14,718 nucleotides of DNA, taken from contig JANRJB010000207.1 of assembly GCA_033764265.1 (NCBI GenBank), positions 1 through 14,718 on the forward strand. The letters run 5' to 3'. The stretch is from VGEM01 sp033764265. Its GTDB lineage: Bacteria > Pseudomonadota > Alphaproteobacteria > Rhodospirillales > Rhodospirillaceae. Below, one piece after another: positions 1-5,643 of the stretch. Position 1 is the first letter of the stretch; every line of letters starts with the position of its first letter. Made by a program: the position numbers and the translations under genes. The notes beneath the pieces are model-generated. The model had not been told where the DNA came from. It made no database searches and saw nothing but the letters and a program-made list of their open reading frames with translations.

Positions 1-149
1 TTGCGATGGCTCTGGCCGGCTGGTTGATTGACGCCGGCGTCAGCATGTCGCACCAAGCCTTGGCCAACGGCATGATCACAGTCGCCGCGGCCGCACTGCT
101 GGTCGCTGTATCGCGATCGATGCCCGCCAAGAGCCGCGGACGTCGTTGA
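1..149 (+). CDS. C-terminal end of a membrane protein, probably an MFS permease (5' truncated)
   Basis: The reading frame is open from the left edge (codons in phase with position 3) to a TGA at 147-149, giving the last 48 residues of a protein that starts outside the window. It contains a Gly/Ala-rich hydrophobic segment (AMALAGWLIDAG), a short polar loop, then a second hydrophobic stretch (NGMITVAAAALLVAVSRSM), and ends in a basic tail (PAKSRGRR). A final membrane helix followed by a short basic cytoplasmic tail is what the end of a 12-helix MFS transporter looks like, and two other MFS genes lie in the window. Family assignment from so short a piece is inference. The next gene starts 57 bp downstream on the same strand, so the two could be cotranscribed. 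Confidence 0.6.
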   Translation, partial: AMALAGWLIDAGVSMSHQALANGMITVAAAALLVAVSRSMPAKSRGRR

Positions 150-159
150 CGGACGCAGG

Positions 160-189
160 TTGTCAGCACTGCGCCCGGCACCCTAAAGT
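160..189 (+). promoter_or_regulatory. Candidate sigma70-like promoter upstream of the SDR/VOC operon
   Basis: TTGTCA at 160-165 matches the -35 consensus at five of six positions. It is followed by an 18-bp spacer and TAAAGT at 184-189, which matches the -10 consensus at four of six. The distance to the ATG at 207 leaves a short leader carrying a G-rich ribosome-binding stretch. This is a pattern match only, and the operon may instead be read through from the upstream gene. Confidence 0.25.
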
Positions 190-206
190 GGGTCCTGGGG
201 GGCATC

Positions 207-866
207 ATGAGCCAGCTTCGGGACAAGATTGTCGTGATCGCAGGCATCGATAATTCCGTGGGACGCGCCGTGTCGGCCGTGTGTCGGCGCGATGGCGCGG
301 TGGTGATGGACCTGCCGGTGCTGGAGGCCGACGAAACGGCTTGGCGCACCGCTTTCGAAACCTGCGAAACCGCACATGGTCGTGTCGATCTTGTGGTCAA
401 CGCCCTGCACGCTTGCCGCATCGGCGGTATCGCAGAGACCGGCCCGGTCGACTTCATGGCCGGCTTCGACGCGATCGGGCGGCAGGCTTGGCTGTGCCAG
501 AAATTCGCCATCGCCGCGTTGAAGCGCGCGGGCGGCGGAGTGCTCGTCCATGTTACCACGGTGCTGGCGCGTGTCGCCGCCGCCGACTGCGCGGCAATGT
601 GCGCTGCCGCGCGCGGCGTTCTGATGTCGTCAAAGTCTGCCGCCCTAGAATGCGCTCGCGCCAAGGACAACGTCATCGTCAGCACGGTGCTAGCCGGCCG
701 GATCGAAGGTGATCCGGACCATTGGCCTGACGGTCGGTTACTGCCGCGCGCACCCATCGTCACACCGGCCGACGTGGCCGATGGCGTGTACTTTCTTGTG
801 ACCGATGGCGCGGCCTACATGACCGGCGTCGAGCTGCCGGTCGACGGCGGATTCCTGGCGAGTTGA
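207..866 (+). CDS. SDR-family protein with a degenerate active site (probable pseudoenzyme)
   Basis: This 219-residue protein has the overall layout of a short-chain dehydrogenase/reductase. The N-terminal nucleotide loop reads AGIDNSVG (residues 12-19) in place of TGxxxGxG. A VNALHA stretch stands where NNAG is expected, and a C-terminal MTGVELPVDGGF block matches the usual SDR end. Aligning the helix around residue 131 (MCAAARGVLMSSKSAALE) with the canonical YxxxK helix puts Met131 at the catalytic Tyr and Ala135 at the catalytic Lys. Thr118 stands at the catalytic Ser and the helix Asn also appears lost (about Gly91). Ordinary SDR catalysis is therefore unlikely. The intact SDR begins 4 bp downstream, so translation is probably coupled. 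By analogy with BbsC/BbsD of anaerobic toluene degradation, where an inactive SDR subunit pairs with an active one, this may be a structural partner. The ATG follows a GGGGGG stretch. The SDR fold is clear; the partner role is inference. Confidence 0.9.
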   Translation: MSQLRDKIVVIAGIDNSVGRAVSAVCRRDGAVVMDLPVLEADETAWRTAFETCETAHGRVDLVVNALHACRIGGIAETGPVDFMAGFDAIGRQAWLCQKFAIAALKRAGGGVLVHVTTVLARVAAADCAAMCAAARGVLMSSKSAALECARAKDNVIVSTVLAGRIEGDPDHWPDGRLLPRAPIVTPADVADGVYFLVTDGAAYMTGVELPVDGGFLAS

Positions 867-870
867 TCCC

Positions 871-1698
871 ATGCCGACCCTGACCGCCAAAGTCGTCTTG
901 ATCACGGGTGGCACGTCGGGTCTGGGCCGCGCTACGGTCGTCAATATGGCAGCGGCCGGCGCAACCGTGGTTTTCACCGGCCGCAGTTCTACCGGCGCCG
1001 AAGAAACCACCCGCCGTCTGGCCGCACAAGGCCTGAAGGCACGCTACCTGCCCCACGACGTGACGCAAGAGTCCCACTGGGCGAGCGTATTCGACGATCT
1101 ACTGTCACGCGAAGGCAGGCTGGACGTGCTGGTCAACAATTCCGGCGTCTCGCGGCTGCGGCCGATGGAAACGCTGACGCTGGCCGACCTGACTTTCCTG
1201 ACCGATGTCAACGTGCTGGGCATGTTTCTCGGCATCAAGTTCGCGTTCGCGGCGATGGAGCGCAATCCCGGCAAGGTTGGGTCGATCATCAACATTTCCG
1301 CGCTCAACGCATTGCGCGGATCGCCCAATTCCACCGCGTACGCGATCGCCAAGGGCGGCACCACGCAATTGGCGCGCGCCGCCGCGCTGGAAGGACGCGC
1401 CCGCGGCCGCAAAATCCGCGTCAACGCGGTTCATCCCGGCGTGCTGTTCGAGGAAGGCGACAAGCCTTCACCCGGCGCCATCGCGCTCTACGGCGAGGAA
1501 GGCGCCAAAGAGTTCGTCAGACGCAACATCGCAACCATTCCGCTGGGCCGGCTCGGCCATCCGCGCGACATCGGGCGGGCAGTGGTTTTCCTGGCCAGCG
1601 ACGCCGCGCGGCACATCACCGGTGCGGAAGTCATCGTCGACGGGGGGCGCTCGGCCGGCGAGTACGCTACCCACCACGGCGTCAGATCGCAGAAGTAG
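871..1698 (+). CDS. SDR-family NAD(P)-dependent oxidoreductase
   Basis: This 275-residue classical SDR has every catalytic element visible: the nucleotide loop TGGTSGLG (12-19), an acidic DVT (63-65), NNSG (89-92), Asn114, Ser143 and YAIAK (Tyr157, Lys161). The HPG motif (188-190) and a C-terminal ITGAEVIVDGG block follow. It should oxidise an alcohol or reduce a carbonyl with NAD(H) or NADP(H) in the cytoplasm. Arg38, just after beta-2 (FTGRSS), leans toward NADP(H), but weakly. The substrate is unknown. A roughly 20-residue insertion-like stretch around 193-215 (FEEGDKPSPGAIALYGEE) lies in the substrate-binding loop region, and a polar tail of about 17 residues follows the GG. The gene starts 4 bp after the degenerate SDR, and the first VOC gene follows after 12 bp, so it sits in the middle of a tight four-gene operon. 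Confidence 0.96.
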   Translation: MPTLTAKVVLITGGTSGLGRATVVNMAAAGATVVFTGRSSTGAEETTRRLAAQGLKARYLPHDVTQESHWASVFDDLLSREGRLDVLVNNSGVSRLRPMETLTLADLTFLTDVNVLGMFLGIKFAFAAMERNPGKVGSIINISALNALRGSPNSTAYAIAKGGTTQLARAAALEGRARGRKIRVNAVHPGVLFEEGDKPSPGAIALYGEEGAKEFVRRNIATIPLGRLGHPRDIGRAVVFLASDAARHITGAEVIVDGGRSAGEYATHHGVRSQK

Positions 1699-1710
1699 GG
1701 GAGGACTCCG

Positions 1711-2322
1711 ATGCTCCGATACCTGATTGCGAGTTTGCTGATGTCGGCGCCCGCGTCAGCGGCGGACGACAACCCCAACGTTCAGGCATTGCTGCTGCGC
1801 GCCGTGACTGTGACATGCAAGCTCGACGAATCCATCGCGTTCTACCGCGATATCCTCGGCCAGAAGGTGATCCAGGAACGCGACTTCACCGCCGATGTGG
1901 CCAAGCCCTATGTCGACGTGTCGGACAAGGCGACGGTTCGGCTGGTCGTGATGGAAGGGCGCGGGGAATATCCCGGCGGTCCGATCATGGGCGGACGTGT
2001 CGCGTTCATGGGCGTGATCGGCGATCCCGACGGCCCGGCCTGCCGCGACCTGAACAACAACGCCGAAGAAAAACTCAAACGTGGCGGCCGCCACGGCGAG
2101 GCGATCCTGCCGTTTCGCGTCTCCAGCATCGATGAAATCGCCAAACGCCTGGCGGCGAAGGGTTACCGCATCGGCTTCCAGCCGCGTCCATCGCCGGTGG
2201 GCGTGTCGCGCAACATGATCGCCTATGATCCCAATGGCGTGATTCTCGAGTTGTTCGAGACCAATATCGCTCCGCTAGCGCCCATGACCCAAGGCGTCAC
2301 CGAGCGCATGCCCATCCGATAG
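1711..2322 (+). CDS. Exported VOC (glyoxalase-fold) protein, copy 1
   Basis: This 203-residue protein begins with a Sec signal peptide (MLRYLIASLLMSAPASA, likely cleaved after residue 17). The mature part has two betaalphabetabetabeta modules of the vicinal-oxygen-chelate superfamily. The first contains LDESIAFYRDILG (38-50). The second contains RVSSIDEIAKRLAAKG (136-151) and YDPNGVILELFE (172-183), whose final Glu fits the family's C-terminal metal ligand. The usual first-module His before the first strand is absent (RAVTV here), so metal binding may differ or be lost. Only two cysteines occur, Cys36 and Cys111, and both are kept in the neighbouring paralogue, which suggests a periplasmic disulfide. 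The reaction is unknown; VOC members include dioxygenases, isomerases, lyases and binding proteins. A strong GGGAGGA ribosome-binding site precedes the ATG. The gene is cotranscribed with the SDR pair. Confidence 0.9.
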   Translation: MLRYLIASLLMSAPASAADDNPNVQALLLRAVTVTCKLDESIAFYRDILGQKVIQERDFTADVAKPYVDVSDKATVRLVVMEGRGEYPGGPIMGGRVAFMGVIGDPDGPACRDLNNNAEEKLKRGGRHGEAILPFRVSSIDEIAKRLAAKGYRIGFQPRPSPVGVSRNMIAYDPNGVILELFETNIAPLAPMTQGVTERMPIR

Positions 2323-2334
2323 AAGGAGCATCCC

Positions 2335-2928
2335 ATGGTGAACCTGCTGGCGATCATTGTCGCCGGACTCGCGTTGTCCGCTGCGGTCGACGCGCAGCAA
2401 CCCGGGCAGCGCGCCGCCGAAGCCGAGGCCGCAAGAGTGCAGAGCATCTTGCTGCGCTCCGTCACGGTGACGTGCAAGCTGGATGACTCGATCGCGTTCT
2501 ATCGCGACGTGCTGGGCCAAGAGGTGATTGAGGACGTCCGACAAAACGGCGCTGGCGCCGCCAAGTACCTCGACGTGTCGCCGAACGCCGAGGTCAGGTT
2601 CGTCGTGATGAAGGGCTCGGCCGTTTATCCCGGCGGCGAAATTATCGGCGGCCGGGTAGCGTTCATGGGCATCAATGATCCCGACGGTAAGGCCTGCAAG
2701 GATCAGGACGCAACCGCGAACCGCAAGGGTGTGCACGGCAGTCACATCCACCCGCACCGCGTCGCCAACATCGACGAGATCGCGCGGCGCGCCAAAGCCA
2801 AGGGTGTCGAAATCTTGTTCGGGCCCGGTCCGTCAGGCTCGCGTATGTCGCGCTCGATGATGATGTTCGATCCCAACGGGCGGATCGTCGAAGTCTTCGA
2901 AATCAACATCGCGCGAATTCCAGACTAA
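2335..2928 (+). CDS. Exported VOC (glyoxalase-fold) protein, copy 2
   Basis: This 197-residue paralogue of the preceding gene shares about half its residues by eye, including LRSVTVTCKLDDSIAFYRDV (40-59), YPGGEIIGGRVAFMG (98-112), NDPDG and the closing FDPNGRIVEVFEIN (178-191). Residues 1-20 (MVNLLAIIVAGLALSAAVDA) form a Sec signal peptide, followed by a short Gln/Ala/Glu-rich linker before the domain. It keeps the cysteine pair (Cys47 and Cys121). The His-rich stretch GSHIHPHRV (135-143) at the start of module two has no counterpart in copy 1, so this copy may bind metal where copy 1 does not. An AAGGAG site precedes the ATG, 12 bp after the previous stop. The pair probably arose by tandem duplication and could form a heterodimer. 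The substrate is unknown. Confidence 0.9.
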   Translation: MVNLLAIIVAGLALSAAVDAQQPGQRAAEAEAARVQSILLRSVTVTCKLDDSIAFYRDVLGQEVIEDVRQNGAGAAKYLDVSPNAEVRFVVMKGSAVYPGGEIIGGRVAFMGINDPDGKACKDQDATANRKGVHGSHIHPHRVANIDEIARRAKAKGVEILFGPGPSGSRMSRSMMMFDPNGRIVEVFEINIARIPD

Positions 2929-2942
2929 CGGCATGGTTTAGT

Positions 2943-2959
2943 CGGCGGAGTCGCCGTTT
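2943..2959 (+). terminator. Weak candidate intrinsic terminator after the SDR/VOC operon
   Basis: CGGCG (2943-2947) and CGCCG (2952-2956) form a 5-bp GC stem with a 4-nt GAGT loop, followed by TTT. It begins 15 bp after the stop of the second VOC gene. The U run is short, so termination may be only partial. Confidence 0.35.
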
Positions 2960-2980
2960 GTCCGGTCGCTCAACCAAAGA

Positions 2981-3115
2981 ATGTTAGATGTCGAAACCAT
3001 TCTCGCAATGATAGAAACTTATATTTATCAGATGGATAACGCGTCATCCAAGTTTCATCACATTTATCTAGACGTGATCCCTCTCTTGGCGTACACAACC
3101 GTTACGAGTTTTTGA
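2981..3115 (+). CDS. Small open frame (44 codons), possibly the front part of the following small membrane protein
   Basis: An ATG at 2981 opens a 44-codon frame (MLDVETILAMIETYIYQMDN at the start, VIPLLAYTTVTSF at the end) that stops at TGA 3113-3115. The frame then continues without another stop through the next small membrane ORF to 3346. The stretch is clearly richer in A+T than the surrounding genes. Its second half is hydrophobic and would extend into the WLAWFGWG stretch of the next ORF if the TGA were absent. There is no good ribosome-binding site, only AAAGA directly against the ATG. It could be the beginning of one gene broken by a nonsense change, an independent tiny peptide, or a chance open frame inside a regulatory region. 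No homologue is recognised. Confidence 0.25.
   Translation: MLDVETILAMIETYIYQMDNASSKFHHIYLDVIPLLAYTTVTSF
3014..3056. repeat. Nested inverted repeats in a low-GC intergenic stretch
   Basis: GAAACTT (3014-3020) and AAGTTTC (3050-3056) are perfect 7-bp inverted arms. Between them, 3034-3049 (ggataacgcgtcatcc) is a near-perfect 16-bp palindrome: 14 of 16 positions are symmetric around CGCG. TTATC/GATAA (3025-3029 and 3035-3039) adds a third small dyad. The centres do not coincide, so this looks more like protein-binding operators or alternative RNA folds than a single hairpin. No clear -35/-10 pair stands out next to it. Confidence 0.4.
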
Positions 3116-3151
3116 TGGTTGGCTTGGTTCGGTTGGGGGATTGACGTTTCC

Positions 3152-3346
3152 ATGTTGGGTAAAGGCATTTTCATGGCCAGCGCCGGGATTTTCTCGGGCT
3201 TGGTCGCTGCTCACAAAGTCAGCGAAGAAATCGCGGGCTTGGCCGTTTGGCTCGATCCCCTTGCCAATACCATGGCGGCCTTTGGCGTCTGCGCTATCTG
3301 CTATTGGGCGCTGCGTTATCGCCGCAGGAACCCCTCACGCGCCTAA
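3152..3346 (+). CDS. Small hypothetical membrane protein
   Basis: This is a 64-residue protein from ATG 3152. The frame is also open to a TTG at 3119, which would give 75 residues with WFGWGIDVS in front. It is predicted to cross the membrane twice: about residues 6-21 (IFMASAGIFSGLVAAH) and 41-54 (MAAFGVCAICYWAL). A short loop with two Glu (KVSEEIAG) joins them, and the tail is strongly basic (RYRRRNPSRA), fitting a cytoplasmic C-terminus. A GGGGGA stretch lies 11 nt before ATG 3152, slightly far for a ribosome-binding site. In its favour are membrane-protein composition and a strong terminator 34 bp after the stop. I recognise no family. The in-frame ORF directly upstream, separated only by a TGA and one Trp codon, may be part of the same gene. 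Confidence 0.5.
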   Translation: MLGKGIFMASAGIFSGLVAAHKVSEEIAGLAVWLDPLANTMAAFGVCAICYWALRYRRRNPSRA

Positions 3347-3364
3347 CCTCTCCTCCCCACCTCG

Positions 3365-4015
3365 TCAGCGCGTGACGTTAGAACCCCGCCCCCCTCCGGC
3401 GGGGTTCTTTTTTCGTTGGCGCAGCACTTTGCGGTAAGTTGATCGGCCGCGCGGCGTGGGGTTGACCGGAACGAATCCTGCGGCGGCGAACAGCCGCGGC
3501 ACGCCGGTCCAGGCAAATACGGCGGGCATCTTTCCGGGCTTCGACGGAGCCACGGGATAGCCTTCCACCACATCGGCGCCGCTGGCGCGCGCCAGTTTGA
3601 CCGCGCCGGTCAACAGCGCGGCGGCAACCCCTTTGGCCCGCCACTTGGCGGGCACGAAGAAGCAGGTGATGCTCCAGGTCGACGGCACGAGGTCCGAGCC
3701 AAGCGTGCGCGACCGCACCAGAAAGTCGAACGCGGGCTTTGGGCCGATCGACACCCAACCCACCGGTTCATCGCCGGCGAATGCCAGACAGCCCAACGCT
3801 GAACCTCCGACGATCAAGCGCTTGAACGCACGACGGTTTGGTGCGCCCTTGTTTTCCCGCCAATAGGCCTGGCCCGGCGGTACCCGCCAGACCATGCACC
3901 AGCAACCTCCGCAGGCACCGTTGGCGCCGAACAGCCGTTCGATCAGGGGCCAATCACCCGGCGCAATCGGCCGCACGCGAAGCCGAGGCGTTCCCGACGG
4001 CGCACCCGTTTTCAT
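3365..4015 (-). CDS. GNAT-family N-acetyltransferase
   Basis: This 216-residue protein starts at ATG 4015. That start overlaps the upstream DUF1838 stop as ATGA (4012-4015), which decides the start over a longer frame. It belongs to the GNAT group with the Cys-rich signature GACGGCWCMVW (33-43) after the first helix. The acetyl-CoA loop is RAKGVA (126-131) following the beta-4 strand WSITCFFV, and GYPV (152-155) is the typical beta-5 region. It should transfer an acetyl group from acetyl-CoA to an amine; the substrate is unknown. It is the last gene of a four-gene operon. Its last 15 or so residues (KKNPAGGGRGSNVTR) lie past the normal GNAT end and are encoded by the reverse complement of a + strand terminator, so the C-terminal tail is probably a non-functional extension. 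Confidence 0.9.
   Translation of the reverse strand: MKTGAPSGTPRLRVRPIAPGDWPLIERLFGANGACGGCWCMVWRVPPGQAYWRENKGAPNRRAFKRLIVGGSALGCLAFAGDEPVGWVSIGPKPAFDFLVRSRTLGSDLVPSTWSITCFFVPAKWRAKGVAAALLTGAVKLARASGADVVEGYPVAPSKPGKMPAVFAWTGVPRLFAAAGFVPVNPTPRGRSTYRKVLRQRKKNPAGGGRGSNVTR
3381..3413 (+). terminator. Strong rho-independent terminator
   Basis: GAACCCCGCC (3381-3390) pairs perfectly with GGCGGGGTTC (3398-3407), a 10-bp GC-rich stem with a 7-nt loop, followed directly by TTTTTT (3408-3413). On the - strand there is no U run after the hairpin, so it acts on + strand transcripts: the small membrane ORF, and readthrough from the VOC operon. It lies wholly inside the 3' coding end of the opposing acetyltransferase gene. 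Confidence 0.92.
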
Positions 4016-4920
4016 GTCGGTTTGACGCCCCGGTTCTGGATGACGCGCTCGAAGAACGACGGGCCCTCGTCGAACTGCGGGCTCTGGTCGAACAACGGCG
4101 TATGCGCCCGTGCGCGCGCGATGTAATCCGCATCCAGCAGGTTCACATCGGTCAGCTTGACGCCGTCGAAGTGCCAGATCACATGCCCCGGCGTGTCGCC
4201 CATTTCCATCCAACGTTCCCAGGGGCGGATGTTCCAGCCGCTGACGGTCGAGGCCGGCGTCTCGATCGCCGGATCGAACACCTCAGACGCGCGGCACATT
4301 TGCGAGGCCACCTCGCGCGTGGGCTGCTGAAGGATCGGCGGGAAGTTGGATTTTCCGCGCACGCGGATCACATCGCCGTCGAGGTCCCAGTCCGGCGCCA
4401 GTGGTTCGTCCTTGTACGAGTCCGGAAAGGCCGCTTTCATGCTGCCGTAGTACTCGCCCATGGTGGTATAGTATTCGCCCTCCTTATGACGGATGAAGCT
4501 GACTCCCACTTTGTTCATCTTGCCGGTGAGCGGATTTCGGAATTCGTCGATGAAACGGCGGGTTTCCAGATCCTCGAAAAACGACAGCGTCGAGGAATAG
4601 CGCACCCAGGTGCTGTCGTCCTTCTTCGTCCACCATGCGCTCTCGCTGCCGCGTAGCCCCACGATCGGCGTCACGCCGGTCGGCTGCACGGCATACACCG
4701 TGATCCGCGTCTTCCAGGTGACGCGGGTTTTGCCCGAGGTGCCGTAAATCCGAACCAGTGTGTTGAGTATGTCCTTGGGTTCGGTCGGCAACCTCGCCCC
4801 CGACGCGGCCAATGCCGCGTTCCCGCCCCCAAACCTGGCTCCCGCCATTCCCCAGCTGATCCCACCCAGGCCGATTCCGGCCGTCCATATCCCCAAATCC
4901 CGCCGCGACATTTCGATCAT
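4012..4920 (-). CDS. Tat-exported DUF1838 family protein
   Basis: This 302-residue protein opens with a twin-arginine signal. SRRDLG (5-10) is followed by a hydrophobic Gly/Ala/Ile stretch and an AxA-type site near residues 35-40 (NAALAAS), so it is exported folded, often meaning with a cofactor or metal bound. The body matches the DUF1838 family as I know it: ILNTLVRIYGT near residue 51, a strand rich in TVYAV, a FFEDLETRRFIDEFRNPLTG block near 115-134, and a Trp-rich C-terminal part (SGWNIRPWERWMEMG). The family has no established function. An alternative start at Met4 would keep the RR motif. A GGGAG site sits properly before ATG 4920. It lies 30 bp after the second 230-aa paralogue and overlaps the GNAT gene by 4 bp. 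Confidence 0.88.
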   Translation of the reverse strand: MIEMSRRDLGIWTAGIGLGGISWGMAGARFGGGNAALAASGARLPTEPKDILNTLVRIYGTSGKTRVTWKTRITVYAVQPTGVTPIVGLRGSESAWWTKKDDSTWVRYSSTLSFFEDLETRRFIDEFRNPLTGKMNKVGVSFIRHKEGEYYTTMGEYYGSMKAAFPDSYKDEPLAPDWDLDGDVIRVRGKSNFPPILQQPTREVASQMCRASEVFDPAIETPASTVSGWNIRPWERWMEMGDTPGHVIWHFDGVKLTDVNLLDADYIARARAHTPLFDQSPQFDEGPSFFERVIQNRGVKPT

Positions 4921-4950
4921 CGTGCTTCTCCCGTTCCGTCGATTTTCCGT

Positions 4951-5643
4951 TCAGCGCGCGTCGCCGCTCAACTCCACCAGATCGTACGTTTGCTTCAACA
5001 GATCCCAGCGCAGCCGCACCGGCACGCAGTCCTCCGGCGTCGCCCAGATGTCGATCGGCGGGTAGTCGTTGAACAATGCCTGGAAATGCTCGACGGCGAA
5101 GGTTCCCGCTGGCACCTGCAGCTGCTCCCGGCCCACATAGCGCTGCCGCACGCGCCCGCTCGACGGCATCAGGTATGGGCCTGAGCCGCCGTTCGGCAGG
5201 TGCGAACTGGAAAACGACACGCCCGAGGTTTCGGTTACGGAACCGGGTGTGCGGTTCGTGATGCGAGCCAGGCCCCACGCGTCGCCGTGCACCGGATGCG
5301 TGCCAAAGCTGCGCGTACGCGTCGGCGTATCGAACGATTGCGCGATACGGCCGTCCTTGGCCGTGAAGCCCTGGCATTCGGCGGTCGTGTCGGTGAAGCG
5401 GAACCACGACCCACCGTAGAATTTTTCCGCGATGGTCAGCCGCACATAGGCGTCGATCGGCTGCCATTGTTTGTCCACGGTGATGACCACGTCGCGCAAC
5501 AGCCGGTCGTCGTCCATCTCGCACGTCGCGCGCATGGTTCGCGCGCCGTCGGGCTGGATGGTCACATAGAACATCTCGCGCCCCATCTCGCCCTTGCCGT
5601 CGGTCAGGTACAGCACCTTGCCGCTGTAGGACCTGTGTTTCAT
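4951..5643 (-). CDS. Conserved protein of unknown function, 230-aa paralogue B (DUF3108-like C-terminal part)
   Basis: This 230-residue protein starts at ATG 5643, which overlaps the upstream paralogue's TGA (ATGA, 5640-5643) and shows that the longer upstream frame is not used. There is no signal peptide or membrane segment, so it is probably cytoplasmic. The pattern of alternating strands suggests a mostly beta fold. Features shared with copy A include HRSY.GKVLYLTDG at the N-terminus, GEMGREMF, a GTHPVHGDAWGLA motif in the middle, NGGSGP, YVGREQLQVPAGTFAVEHFQ, and an identical last eight residues (VELSGDAR). The YVGRE...PAGTF...VP.rl pattern resembles DUF3108-type lipocalin-like proteins, but this is a weak comparison by eye. 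The role is unknown. The following gene is the Tat-exported DUF1838 protein. Confidence 0.82.
   Translation of the reverse strand: MKHRSYSGKVLYLTDGKGEMGREMFYVTIQPDGARTMRATCEMDDDRLLRDVVITVDKQWQPIDAYVRLTIAEKFYGGSWFRFTDTTAECQGFTAKDGRIAQSFDTPTRTRSFGTHPVHGDAWGLARITNRTPGSVTETSGVSFSSSHLPNGGSGPYLMPSSGRVRQRYVGREQLQVPAGTFAVEHFQALFNDYPPIDIWATPEDCVPVRLRWDLLKQTYDLVELSGDAR

Noticed and set aside
4016..4213. N-terminal extension of the GNAT gene up to 4213.
   Set aside because: It overlaps the DUF1838 coding sequence and is Arg-rich; ATG 4015 gives an ATGA overlap and a normal GNAT start.
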